A DNA stretch of 64,000 nucleotides from NCBI GenBank assembly GCA_025890175.1, contig JANPYM010000009.1, positions 1,365,782-1,429,781 on the forward strand, written 5' to 3'. The translations under genes were made by a program, and so were the position numbers. Positions within the stretch are counted from its first letter, which is position 1; the number at the start of each line of letters is the position of its first letter. Below are positions 47,084-57,729 of this stretch, one piece after another. This stretch comes from Ciborinia camelliae (lineage: Eukaryota > Ascomycota > Leotiomycetes > Helotiales > Sclerotiniaceae). The notes under the pieces are model-generated. The model saw nothing but the letters and a program-made list of their open reading frames with translations. It was not told the origin of the DNA and did no database searches.

Positions 47084-48024
47084 ATGCAATATACTTCAGC
47101 AATCCTCCTTGTGGCCTTCGCTGCCACCAACGTCTTCGCCCATGGTGTCGTCACTGAAGTCCAGGGTGCCAACAATGTTAAAATGCCAGCTCTCTCAGGT
47201 AAGCTTTCTCATCTCTTAGAGTTGCTTCTAGCTTCTTTCTTCTTTCTTCTTTAGCTTCATCTTATTAACAGTTTTATCTAGTCGTCGACGGAACACCTCG
47301 TGATTGCCCATCCCCAGCATGCGGTTCTGAGGTCGATACCTCCATCATCAGAAACGCCGAGCTTGGTACCAACAGGGCTACTGCTCTTGGCCGTAACGCC
47401 AAAGGCCCAGTCGACGCTTCCAAGATGATCTCCATGTTCATGGCAGGCAACCCCAACAGCACTTCCGTCATAGCAGCTCGTCAATTGCACGAAGAAAGTA
47501 TGGCTCGTCGCGCCCTCGTCGTCCGCGCCGCCGGTGGTGGTGCCAGGACTCCAACTGGTACAAAAGAGACCGGTGTCAAGGCTGCTGTGGGTGCCGGTAC
47601 CGTATCTGGCATGCCAACTTGTGCCGATGACGGAACTGTCCAGATGACCTACCATCAAGTTAACCAAGATGGTGCCGGACCTTTGACTGCAATGGTTGAC
47701 GCCACCTCCGGTGGAACCGACCCAGCTGCCTTCAAGACTGCTCAAGTTACCCAGAATGTTCCAGGTATCGGTATCGGTGGTCTCTCCGCCGCTCAGACCA
47801 TGGACTTCCCAGTGGCTGTTAAAATGCCAGCTGGTATGACTTGCTCTGGTTCTGTCGGTGGTGCCTCCAATGTCTGTGTTGCCAGGGTCCAGAACGCTGC
47901 TCTCGCTGGTCCATTTGGTGGATCCGTCGCTTTCACCCAATCTGCTGGTGCCAAGAGACGTGCGATCGAGTACAACCTCAGCAAGCGCCGCTTTGCCCGC
48001 GCTCTCGCCGCCGATTCCGAGTAA
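47084..48024 (+). CDS. Egh16-like secreted protein (Gas1/Mas3 family)
   Basis: Exon 1 is 47084-47198 and exon 2 is 47282-48024; an 83-nt intron with GTAAGC donor and ATCTAG acceptor gives 285 residues. A signal peptide (MQYTSAILLVAFAATNVFA) is followed by HGVVTEVQGAN, so the mature protein should start with His. VDGTPRDCPSPACGSEVD and PTCADDGTVQMTYHQVNQDG are typical of the Egh16-like family (PF11327, DUF3129), known from powdery mildew Egh16H and rice-blast Gas proteins expressed during appressorium formation. Six Cys are placed as expected for disulfides. Its action is extracellular; the biochemical activity is unknown. A basic Ala-rich C-terminal tail is visible. Confidence 0.9.
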
Positions 48025-48600
48025 GCATCTTTCGGAATGCTAGCGATGGTCGACCGTGGGGGAAAAAAATATGGTCAATGGTTATAATTGTAGATTGGAA
48101 AATGGCTCAGAATTCTCTTTGTGTTTGTTAATTTTTCCTCTTTATATCGAATGGTTTTCTCTTTCTGGTGAAGGAGACAGGAATCTGTGATTTCGTCTCT
48201 GGAGCTGGGGGAGGAGATGGTCTTAAAGATACTGTAATGATGGATGGACTTCTTACAGTCTTTTCAATAGATGCTGAGCGGGCTCATTATTAAATCTTAA
48301 TTATGCTGATCAAAACCTGACTTTATTTCTTGGTTCTTATTATGATTGTGATTGCGATTTTGACTATAATTCCTAAGTGATAAAGTTTCCGCCTTCTCTC
48401 TTCTTATACTCGTAATTGGTTCTGTATTTAAAACTTTCAGTTAAACTCACGCCCGCGCATTTTTAACGTTTGGGGAGCCTGAGTTTATCACTTCCAAGTT
48501 ACCACCATCTCCCCAAAATGACAATGATGTTGGGCAACCACCCATTCATACAATATATATCCAAAATTCGTCATTCCCTCCATCAAACATCTCATCGTGC
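48025..48600. other. 3' flank of the Egh16-like gene
   Basis: AT-rich, no gene. It leads into the structured RNA described next. Confidence 0.4.
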
Positions 48601-48763
48601 CGCCTTGGCGCAGTTGGTCGACCGCTGCGCTGTAACCACCTCCGGGTGGGTGAGGTGTCCCTGATTCGCGACAGTCCATGCCCCCATTTCGAAGGGTGCA
48701 ACTGCGGTTGTAATAAAATCCCATTTAGGGATTTTCCCATGCACCTAACGGTGCATGGTTTTT
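48601..48763 (+). ncRNA. Candidate RNA polymerase III transcript, tRNA-related (possible SINE)
   Basis: An A box, TGGCGCAGTTGG (48606-48617), matches the tRNA consensus TRGCNNAGYNGG. A weaker B box, GATTCGCGAC, lies 45 bases on (48663-48672). A run TTTTT (48759-48763) would end pol III transcription. Four hairpins follow one another: GCGCAG...CTGCGC (48608-48630), CACCTC...GAGGTG (48637-48657), AAAATCCC...GGGATTTT (48715-48735) and CCATGCACC...GGTGCATGG (48737-48758), all perfectly paired. The 5' part resembles a tRNA start (GCCGCCT), but no matching acceptor 3' strand (AGGCGGC) or normal anticodon arm is present, so it is not a functional tRNA. A SINE-like tRNA-derived element or a stand-alone small RNA would both fit. 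Confidence 0.5.
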
Positions 48764-49881
48764 GCCATTTTGGTTGCTTGATTCTTTTTCTTTTTCGGGT
48801 TTTGGGTTTTGGTTTTTGGAGGGGCGAAAAGAAAGTGAATACTACAATGAGTGGAGAATAAGTACATCGGATTTCAAATTATAGTCATGACTAGGTCGGT
48901 ACCTACCCTACCCTACATACATGAGGTTTGATTTGGCGAAGGAAGGCTTGGAAACATGATTCAAGTGGGGATTTATTAAGCTGTTGTGGTATTTTGATAT
49001 TGTGATGGGTTCTTGGGGTTGTTTTTTGGATGAGGTGAAGGGGGGAGGAGTTCTTTGGCATCCGAATCTCCAATTCCGTAGACATTGGGGTGAAGAATGT
49101 CACGCTTTTAAGCTTTTACAGTCTTTGAACCTGATGCAATTTTTCAGGTATGTGATTTTCTTATTATCACCTCGCAAGAGAATATGGGATGATCTTGTTG
49201 GAGAAGGTAGCGTAGCGTAATTGAAAAAACGGTTGAGAAGTGATAATACCTACCTAGTATTTATATCCTCACTTCATCCACTTCCCCGCTTCTCCATTTC
49301 GTCCACCCCTCTTTGGCCCCACTTCCCGGCCGTTAACCTTCCCATTCCAATTCCCCATTTGATGTTCATCAATTGCGTCAACGGTGTGATTCCTCAACTC
49401 TATCCAGCTCCCACAATAATACAAAACCAACCTTTTGATAGCTGCATCATTGAGGCTACCTCAAACTTAAAAACTAGAACACGCCCTACCGGTTTCTATT
49501 GCATTAGCATTGGCAACATATCATCTACTTATAGTCAAGAATTCTCAGCACTCAGATTACTTGCTTAATATTGAGGGTGACTACTCTGGAAGATAGTTGG
49601 CAAGTTCAATTGGTCTGTTGACGTTGAACGTTTGATGGTGTTAGGATGTGCGAGGTTATGAGGAAACACACACGTGATCACGAGAACGTTTGCATTGACC
49701 CTTGCTCGGATGATCCATGCAATCCCGATTGTTTGTTTGTTTACATATGACAACGCAGAAGCTTCATGGGACGAAGAACATTAAAACGACATAATTCGAC
49801 ATTAACCTCTATATTAACACACCTTCGAGTATTCCTAGAGGTCCATAGCTAAGCTAATCATCGCAATCTGAAACTGCAAAA
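48764..49881. other. Intergenic region upstream of TINA
   Basis: No gene recognised. T-rich tracts follow the small RNA, and a CTACC microsatellite lies near 48901-48915. Confidence 0.4.
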
Positions 49882-52204
49882 ATGGACGCAGATAACCTGC
49901 GTACGGCATCCCTATATATCAACAACCAGCTTCTTTCTCGAGGACTACTACGAAATGGGCAAACAATTGACTTTGCGCGCCCGCATAAGTCGGAAGAGGG
50001 ATTAGACGTTACTATGGGGAAGATAATGAGTGTAGTGAATGATTTAATTTTAAGGAGAGATGTAAGTGGTGAAAGCGCATCTCTAGCGAGCATCAAGTTG
50101 TCAAACGGAAGAATCGAAGAATGAAACATTTACTGAGAGTTAATAATAGCGCGATTCCCAACAACGCGAGAATCTTTCTCAGACGATCCGCTCTTTACGC
50201 GCAGATGCTTTACGATCTACTACGGATACTGAGAGGCTCACGACGAAGAATACTGAATTACAACGAAAGGTTGGAATAGCGGATGCGACGGAACGGGCTT
50301 TAAAAACGCAGCTGAGGAGTGCGGAGCAGGCGATTAGGGGATTGAAGGAGGATATGGCTAGGATGAAAGTCTTGGTGGGACAGACAAGGGCACAGTGTGC
50401 GAATGAGGTTAGGAAGAAGGAAAGGGTTATTGAAGGAATGAAGAAACATGTTGGAGAAGGTGGGAGAGCAAGGGGCAGTGGAAAAGCTGTTGGTGTTGCG
50501 ACTATCAACGTGGTCGCTGGCATCGGGAGTGATAATGGAAACGGTGCAGGAATGGGCACGGATGATGAGGGGTATGATTTGAGAATGGAGACGAATGAGT
50601 TTTTGACGGAGTTGGCCAGGGGGCTAAGTGATGAGAATGAATCGTTAGGGGGGTTAGTGAGAAGGACCATTGAGACACTGAGGACGGTTTCTGGTTGTGA
50701 GAAAGAGGAGGAACAGGAAGGGGGTATGGTGGTACAAATGGAGAGCTCCTATGAACATCTTGCTTCTGAGATGGAGTTTGTAATCGAACATCTACGAACA
50801 ATCCTGACAAATCCATCGTTTGTCTCGTTGGAAGAAGTGGAGGTTAGAGAGGAAGAAATCATACGCCTACGAGAAGGTTGGGAAAAGATGGAGTCCAGAT
50901 GGAAGGATGCTGTACAGATGATGGACGGATGGCGCCATAGAATGGCTAGGAGTGGTCAAACCGTCAATATCGAGGAATTGAAGATGGGATTGAGCCTGAG
51001 TCCTTTCAAACCTACCGCAGAACCCAATTACGAAGTCTTTCAATTATCGACGGTACAGGAAGAAGACGAAGAAGACGAAGACGATGAGGACGAAGGCGAT
51101 ACACAAGCAGATATTGATGCCATGGATGATTCAGGTATCGGTGGCCATGCGGAGCCAGAATTTGATGACGAGGAAGAATTGAGTGATGCTGACTCCAGCA
51201 TATTTGAAGAAGAACCCGATGACACAAGAGAGGAGGAAATGGAAGCGGAGGAGCAAGAAGATTATGACGAGGTCACCGAGGAACAACAAGGATCAGCAGA
51301 TGCCACTTTCGATACAGTATCATCTCTGCCAGGGACACCACCTCAAATGTCCCCTCTTCGCGAAACAAATGGGAACCGAGGTAGTCCTGCAAGACCAAGC
51401 TCCAAGGGGTTTACCACTATTATTGAAGAGAATACATGGGATCTGTTGCAACTTGAGCAATCCTCATCTCAACCGAAGTCTATATCAACCCCAACACCTA
51501 AGCCTCCCCCGAAGAAAGAAAAGAAAGAGGAAATAACACAGCTCCCCGTTCCATCCACAGACCAACCCTCCCTCCTCAAAACCCCTACCCCAGTACTCTC
51601 GGCCCATTCCTCAACCAGATCATCAGTCGTAAGGGAAACCAGATCATCAGCTGCAAGAGCAGCTTCAGCTAAAAAGCCCGTCCGTTCAACCCCAAAACCA
51701 AAAGCTACCCCAAAAGTCCAGCTTCAACCCCCTACATCCGCCAGTCGCTTGCCTCGACCACCCCACATACCACCCCAACAAAGTCCTCTCACTATGGCCA
51801 GTATAGCTGCCAAACTCGCCGCCTCGGAACGAGAAGCAGACGCTGCTAGAGTCAAGGCTAAATTAAGAGCCGCAAAGTTGGGACGCAGTGCTGCTCCTAC
51901 TACTAGTGCAATAGCCCCACGATCCAGAAGTCCAATTAAAAAAAGAGAACCGGAAGCTACGAAATTAATGCCTCCACCTTCTTCGCCTGTTAAAGAGGAA
52001 CCGGTGAAAAGTGGCAGTACTAATAGTATAGCAATGAAAAGTCCGGAAAAAGACTTGAGTGCTGTATCTAGTAGGAAGAGAAAAGTGAGAGCGAGTAGGG
52101 ATAGAGAGCACGGAAGAGCGGCGAGAAGAAGAAGTACTTTGAGTCCATGGGAATTGGAAAGCTTAATTTTAGGAGGGATGGGATCGCCGACGAAGGAGGA
52201 ATGA
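49882..52204 (+). CDS. tinA: TINA/Msd1/SSX2IP (ADIP) family centrosome and spindle-pole protein
   Basis: Exon 1 is 49882-50061 and exon 2 is 50150-52204, with an 88-nt intron (GTAAGT donor, AATAG acceptor); 744 residues. The N-terminal DNLRTASLYINNQLLSRGLL and GQTIDFARP define the ADIP domain (PF11559), followed by heptad-rich coiled coil (residues 60-160 and 225-300). An acidic stretch (EEDEEDEDDEDEGD) and a long Ser/Pro-rich, basic tail with PRSRSPIKKREP follow. Aspergillus TINA interacts with NIMA kinase, and fission yeast Msd1 anchors microtubule minus ends at spindle poles. Family membership is from the domain; the role here is inferred. Confidence 0.85.
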
Positions 52205-52507
52205 TGTGCATAGCAGGAATAGCGAAGCGTCGCGGATTCGAGCTTTGTTACTCTTGATGATGAAGTTATGAACGTGGATTGATTGTATAGAGAATCTGGG
52301 TGGTTCTTCTTGTTTCCTAATACCAATTTCTGATTTTGTATGTAGGTGTGCGTGTATGGGAGGCGCCTTTTTGAAGGGGGTTGAATACCTAGTTTGTGTC
52401 CCATCTTTCCTTTACGTCATAGACATGGCATATATCTAGGTATCTATCTCTAAATCTACAAACTCTTCTTAAACATTCCATCTTTCTCATTTCCTCTTCC
52501 CGTCTCC

Positions 52508-53938
52508 CTATAACTTAACATCCCTACCCTTCCCCTTCGCTCCCAATTCAATGGGTACTTTCGGATGATCCCCACTTAACTCTAACCCAGTAATTCTCTC
52601 TAATTCCTCAACAGCCTCGTATGCACGTCCTAATTCTACCTTCAAAGTGCAGAAACCAGATGCTCTAGCAGCTTTGAGATTCTCGCCAATGTCGTCTAAA
52701 AATAGGATGTCTGAGGGTAGGAGCGGAGGGGAAGAGGGGAATTTAGAGGAGTATTGGTCGCGTAGGGTGCGGAGAGTTAGAGAGTAGATCTCTGGGGAGG
52801 GTTTGCGAAGGTGGACGTGGGCTGAGGATATAAACACATCGAAGATTTCGGAAATGAAGGAATGGGATTTGGAGTATGGATGATCTGGAGGGAAGATCAC
52901 GGTATTAGAGAGACCGGCTAGGATGTATCTTTTGGATGCTTTCAGTTTTTGAAGACAGGGATACATCCTGATATACTAACATATTAACATTATGTAGCTA
53001 CTAGAAAACCGAGGTTGAACACAGAGGGGGAGTGACACATACCAAGGATCAAGCTCCCGAGAGTTATCCATCATAGACCAAAAGAGAGCTTCTCCGTCAA
53101 TTTGAGGTATGGGTGGGATTTCAGATGGGAGAGAATATTTTTCTCGGACGGAATTGTAGAAGGTGGTCCAGAAGGAGGGGTTGTGGAGGTCGGAGGTGAA
53201 ACCGGAAAACCAGGTGGGGTTTAGCTCTAGTTCGCCGCGTTCGAGACGGTGCCTAGATGGGGTGTTAGTTGAGATGTGGGATTTAGGATGAAGTGCTGCA
53301 TCAAGAGATTGGGATGTGCCATTGGAGTGAGAGTGTGTGCTCCCGCTTGGAAACTCCTCAAGTGATACTGTGTAATTCACTTAGAGGCTCCTATAACAAT
53401 GATGTGTGCACAAGAATTTGATGAAGTGTCTACTTACCAGAATCCGTTTGGTTTATTTCGAGAGATGGAGTAATTGACCCAGCCTGGAGGTATATTGTTG
53501 GATATCTCGAAGTCGAGAATCGCTTGCATAGGGGAGAGAACCTAAGATGGATTAGAGACTGTAGATGATGAAGATACCTCATATCAAGTAGGAATATATG
53601 TATTACTGTTGCAGGAAGAAGATGAAGTCTCACTAGAGGCTCGTCATTCTCCCGCTGGATCCATTGCCAGGTCTGGGTGAAGATGGTCTTTCAAACCCAT
53701 CCAGATAAATATCAACGGAACTTCTCGTCAATTCCTTGCTGGAGAGATTTCGGCACCTGATCTAGAAATTGGAGCTCTGCCATAAAATTTCAATCTCCTA
53801 ATTCTGATCTGAACACTCCTCGCCGGAACTTTCAAGCCCATATACAACAGTACAGCAACGGAATCTGAAGAAATCATTACTAACACAAACACCCCCGATA
53901 TCAAATAATATCACTTTCGGTTGCCTTTCTGAAGCCAT
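52508..53938 (-). CDS. HAD-superfamily hydrolase (epoxide-hydrolase N-terminal-like)
   Basis: Four exons (53938-53885, 53541-53438, 53252-53043, 52967-52508) splice in frame to 275 residues. Motif I is ILFDIGGVC (the nucleophile Asp is present; the +2 acid is replaced by Gly, as in the epoxide-hydrolase-like branch). Motif II is LAGLSNT, motif III the Lys of LRKPSPEIY, and motif IV LFLDDIGENLKAAR, with the two Asp that bind Mg2+. A helical cap lies between motifs I and II. The substrate is unknown; a phosphatase or dehalogenase-like hydrolase is likely. The first intron is 343 nt, long for this genome, so a small exon may be missing. An alternative upstream start at 53992 is possible. The gene diverges from the F-box gene at 54219. 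Confidence 0.85.
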
Positions 53939-54218
53939 AATAATCCCAATACTTTCTAAAACAAAATCTACAGGATAATTTTCTTGTGACATTTGGAAGG
54001 AAGATGTTCTGGTACCTAGGTAATATTGTCAATCGAACTCTATCATGGACCTCGGCATCGAGATGTTTATCTAATCGCCGATGCAAATACCGGAGATTAC
54101 CCGTGGCCTTTATCCCGTATATTCCAAAATCAGTTCGCGTCCACCAAAGCGCGCGCGAACTTTGCTTCCTTTCATACATCGACAACTTCATCCATCCATA
54201 ATTTATCAAGTGAACAAT
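53939..54218. promoter_or_regulatory. Shared 280-bp divergent promoter
   Basis: Start codons of the HAD hydrolase (-) and the F-box protein (+) are only 280 bp apart, so both promoters and leaders lie here. A CCTAGGTAA element sits at about 54015. No separate regulatory motif can be proven. Confidence 0.5.
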
Positions 54219-56176
54219 ATGCCACCTGCTTACGATGAAGAAGAAGGGATGGGGCCTCTAGAAAAGGGACGACATCGCTACCAGAAGAAGAACTATCAAG
54301 GCGCATTGGTGGCATTCACAGAGGTATGTCTCGTTATCACGTGCACAGCCAGTCCCCTCCTCTTGAGAACAATATCGCAAACTTCAGATTGCTGACTTTA
54401 TGTATAGGCTGTGAAAATTAGTACTGGTCATATATTGCTTACTGCTTTGGACCATCGCGCCGCTACATTTGAGAAGTTGGATCAACTACAATCAGCTCTT
54501 AAAGATGCAAAGGAAATGCTTGAACTGAAGCCAGAACTTTCCAAAGTGAGTTATCATCGCTTCAAAAATGGTTCGCTGTGACTGATTGATTCTCTAGGGA
54601 TATCTTCGATGTGGGAAGGTTTTACAGCTCAAAGGAGAGCACAAACTGGCCTTGAAAATCTATGAGCGTGGCCTCAAGAAGGTCAAAGTCGGCACTGATA
54701 CTGACAAAGACCGTGTGGTAAGCTCTACTGGTCGTTGATACACACTTGTTACTTTATTAACACATTTGAGTGAAGACTCTCCAATCCATGTTTAACAAAT
54801 TGCAAAAGTCACAAGCACCTAGGAAAACACTAGATCCACTCTCGTATCTACCCTTCGAATTGGCAGAAATGATAGCCAAGCAACTTAGCATACAAGAGCG
54901 AATGTATGTCAGGAACAGATCATTTATCAATATTGGCTAACCACAAGAAGGGTTTGTTTGAGCGTAAGCAAGTCATGGAAGCAAGTATTGGAATCTTCTC
55001 ATAAACTTTGGACCACCATCGACACCAGCATTGGGCGGGGGAAACTCTCCCAAAAAGCTTTGAAAGCATACCTGAAGCGATCAAACTATACTCTCTATGA
55101 AGCTAATATTAGATATGCTACGATTGACGCCGCCCAATTGCAGTATCTCACAAGAACTTGTACGAAATTGCAGCGCTTTACAATATGTGACGGCGGTCAT
55201 ATAGGGGAAAGCTTGACCTCGGCGCTTTCCCTAGCAAAGTCACTGCAATATCTTCACATATCGCAGACTTCTGAAATCTCCTTTCGTTCTGTACTGGAAT
55301 CGTTACGGCATGTAAAATCTACGATTGTGGAGGCAGAATTCTTGAATGTTCGTTATTTTTCTTCAGATTCTTTGTGCATGTGGCCAAGAGCAGAAAACTT
55401 GCGAGTTCTGCGTATGGATAAGGGGTTTTCCATGGACATATCATTGGTAAGAATTTTAATTTGGTATTCTTTATGCACTGTTAGAATTCTAATCTTTTCT
55501 ATAGAACAACTTAATAGAATCAATTCCCAATATCCAAGTCTTAGCGTTAGATGGATTTGATTTGAAAGATGCCGTGCCACTGGATTTGAGCGAGCTGCAA
55601 GGTCTGGAAGATCTTAAACTCAGGGATTGCGGTTTGAGAAGACTTCCATTACTTCCCTCGACGCTCAAACGTCTATGTCTGAAAGACAACATGCGATTGA
55701 TCAATCAGGAAGGCGATAACATTATTCTTCCATTCTTGGAAACCTTTAATTGCGAGAATACTGGATTTACCGACGAAACAGTTGTTGTCATTGTCAAAAA
55801 TGCCCGCAATCTCAAGCATTTACACATAGGGAATCGACTTGTCGGAGATTACTCTGACGCTCACAATGATTTTCCTTTATGTGAGAACATTGAAGAATTA
55901 GATGTAAGCTTTTTACAGTATGGTGAAAAGGACATCATTCGTATGGTAGATAAATGTCCAAATCTCAAAAGGCTGAGTGCCCGCCATACGAAAATCACGG
56001 GAGTTGCTGTAAAGCATTTTGTCGGCCGAGGCGTCACTTGGATGTCCTTACAACAATGCGACAAGCTCAGCCCCGATGCTGTGGAATATGCTCGTGGGAA
56101 GGGTGTTCAAGTTATATTTAACTTTGCCTATAGTACAGCCAACCCGAGTTTTAGGGACCAAATGAATGGGTTATAG
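54219..56176 (+). CDS. TPR/F-box/LRR protein, Dia2/Pof3-like SCF substrate adaptor
   Basis: Six exons (54219-54323, 54408-54545, 54598-54717, 54776-54903, 54951-55446, 55505-56176) join in frame to 552 residues. Residues 1-121 carry TPR-like helices (GRHRYQKKNYQGALVAFTE, HRAATFEKLDQLQSALKDA, GYLRCGKVLQLKGEHKLAL). An F-box follows at about 140-180 (LSYLPFELAEMIAKQLSIQE, then MVCLSVSKSWKQVLE), then leucine-rich repeats to the C-terminus (LEDLKLRDCGLRRLP, LKHLHIGNRLVGD). TPR plus F-box plus LRR is the arrangement of yeast Dia2 and fission-yeast Pof3, SCF ubiquitin-ligase adaptors for replication control and genome stability. Orthology is inferred from the architecture. Confidence 0.88.
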
Positions 56177-57298
56177 GGGGTGATGCTATGGACTTGCAAA
56201 AGGGCGACATCACGGACAGATGCCTGCGTCAACGAAAGCGGCAATTTACGAGACAATTCGTCTTTCAATATAGCTTCAATGCCTCATTAATCATTTGTTC
56301 CAAACTGACTTTTTGAATTATGCGAATGACAGTATGACCTAGTATTAAAATACAGGTGCATTGGGTTTGAATCATAATAGCTCAGAAATTTTCATGAACG
56401 CCTTATCTCATTTGTGGAGCAGGCATACCCAAAGGAAAATACCCCAACAGCTCTTCCTCATTCTAGCATTATCTCCGCCCTCAGATACAATACCCTTCCA
56501 TTCCACCACCTTTATTCTCCACCATTTCACTAACTCATTTACACCTCATCCCCTTTCGCTTAAGGCCCATATGTTCTCTACATACAAGGATATTTTGAAT
56601 CCCGTCGGCCATCTCATCTCATCCCTTCCAATTATCCATCACAGAATCTTACCTACATATCGCGAACAATTTCTCCGGAGCCAAGCAAGCGCTCAACGAC
56701 ATGATTGATCTGATCGAGCATGAACCCTTAATCAGGGCTCAGTCCAGTTGCGAATTTCGTACAGATCTTGGGGATGTGATGTCGGGTATCCTGGTGATGG
56801 GTTTCCTTTTGCCCCTTTATTTTTGATATTCGAAAGTTTCTGCTATATCTGTCTCTCACACCTTTGCATTTCGAAGTTCTAGCTCACACTCCATCGTTAG
56901 AGAAACATCATTTCTCCAAATGCTTGAGTGGGATCATTGGGCGATGATGCTATTCGCAGCTTTCCACTTTCCATATCCTTCTTTCGAGTCTTTTCTGTAT
57001 AATTCAGTCGTTACAGTTGTATATTCCAACGTCTTTCTGGCAAAAAATACAAAGCATGTGCAGCTCACAGTTCATAACTTATCTGAATGCTCTTGATCCT
57101 TCAACCCGTGATGATTTACTTCGTTTCGGGTTTGCATTTCATCATTTCACGACTTAAGCAATGATATGATACCAGGTACCCTTTGACTCAAATATGTGAC
57201 CTCTTCTCCAAGAACACGAATCTCAATCCTGCCTTTCTATATAGATAACCAGACCTTGAATACATGCTAATGGAAACAAATCAACCGGGGTCTTTTCA
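56177..57298. other. Intergenic region
   Basis: 3' flank of the F-box gene. No gene recognised. Confidence 0.4.
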
Positions 57299-57729
57299 AT
57301 GTCTGGAAAGTATGGGGAACTGGATTTGCCTCTCACCTGCCAAATCTATAATGAGGATTGGGACGAGACGGCTTCTTTTTGGACTGAATCATGCAAATTC
57401 CTTGGTTTCTTCCTCGTTGATATGGATGATTCTCAAAGGGGAAGAGACGGCTTGGGAGATGCTATGGCTCTTTTCACACTATCCACTCGAATACCTGATC
57501 TCGACTTGGAGGGTGAGCGGGGGGGAGTTATTTCCAATGATCTTTGTTTTTTTGGTGTGGGGGGGGGGGGCTCGAGGCTAATATTATCAAAAGCGAGCTT
57601 CAGAACTTACGGTCCACGAAGGATGGAACAGAGATAGAATCATAAATCGAGGCGACGTTTAGGAATGAATACGAAATCAGGGATGAGGCTGTGGAATTAT
57701 TTCGTTCGTCACACCTGCTTTCGAGTTGA
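57299..57729 (+). pseudogene. Decayed 2-oxoglutarate/Fe(II) oxygenase (isopenicillin-N-synthase-like) remnant
   Basis: The first frame (from ATG 57299, about 70 codons) contains SFWTESCKFLGFFLVDMDDS, then LGDAMALFTLSTRIPDLDLE. This is the pattern of the N-terminal domain of 2OG/Fe(II) dioxygenases (CxxxGFF/LV, then A..LF.L). After a G-rich insert (57510-57570), a second piece in another frame has an internal stop and reads ATFRNEYEIRDEAVELFRSS, matching the family's following helix. The HxD...H iron site was not found downstream. Frame breaks, the stop and the missing catalytic core indicate a pseudogene rather than an unspliced gene, but an intron in the G-rich part is possible. Confidence 0.45.

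Noticed and set aside
47278..47940. 220-codon ORF on the minus strand
   Set aside because: Antisense shadow of the Egh16-like gene, with Ser/Thr/Gly-rich composition caused by codon bias.
48600..48673. Functional tRNA gene (Met- or Tyr-like)
   Set aside because: The A box fits but there is no 3' acceptor strand complementary to GCCGCCT, the anticodon arm does not fold normally, and the B box is weak.
51724..52404. 226-codon minus-strand ORF
   Set aside because: Antisense of the Ser/Pro/Ala-rich tail of TINA; hydrophobic only because it is the complement.
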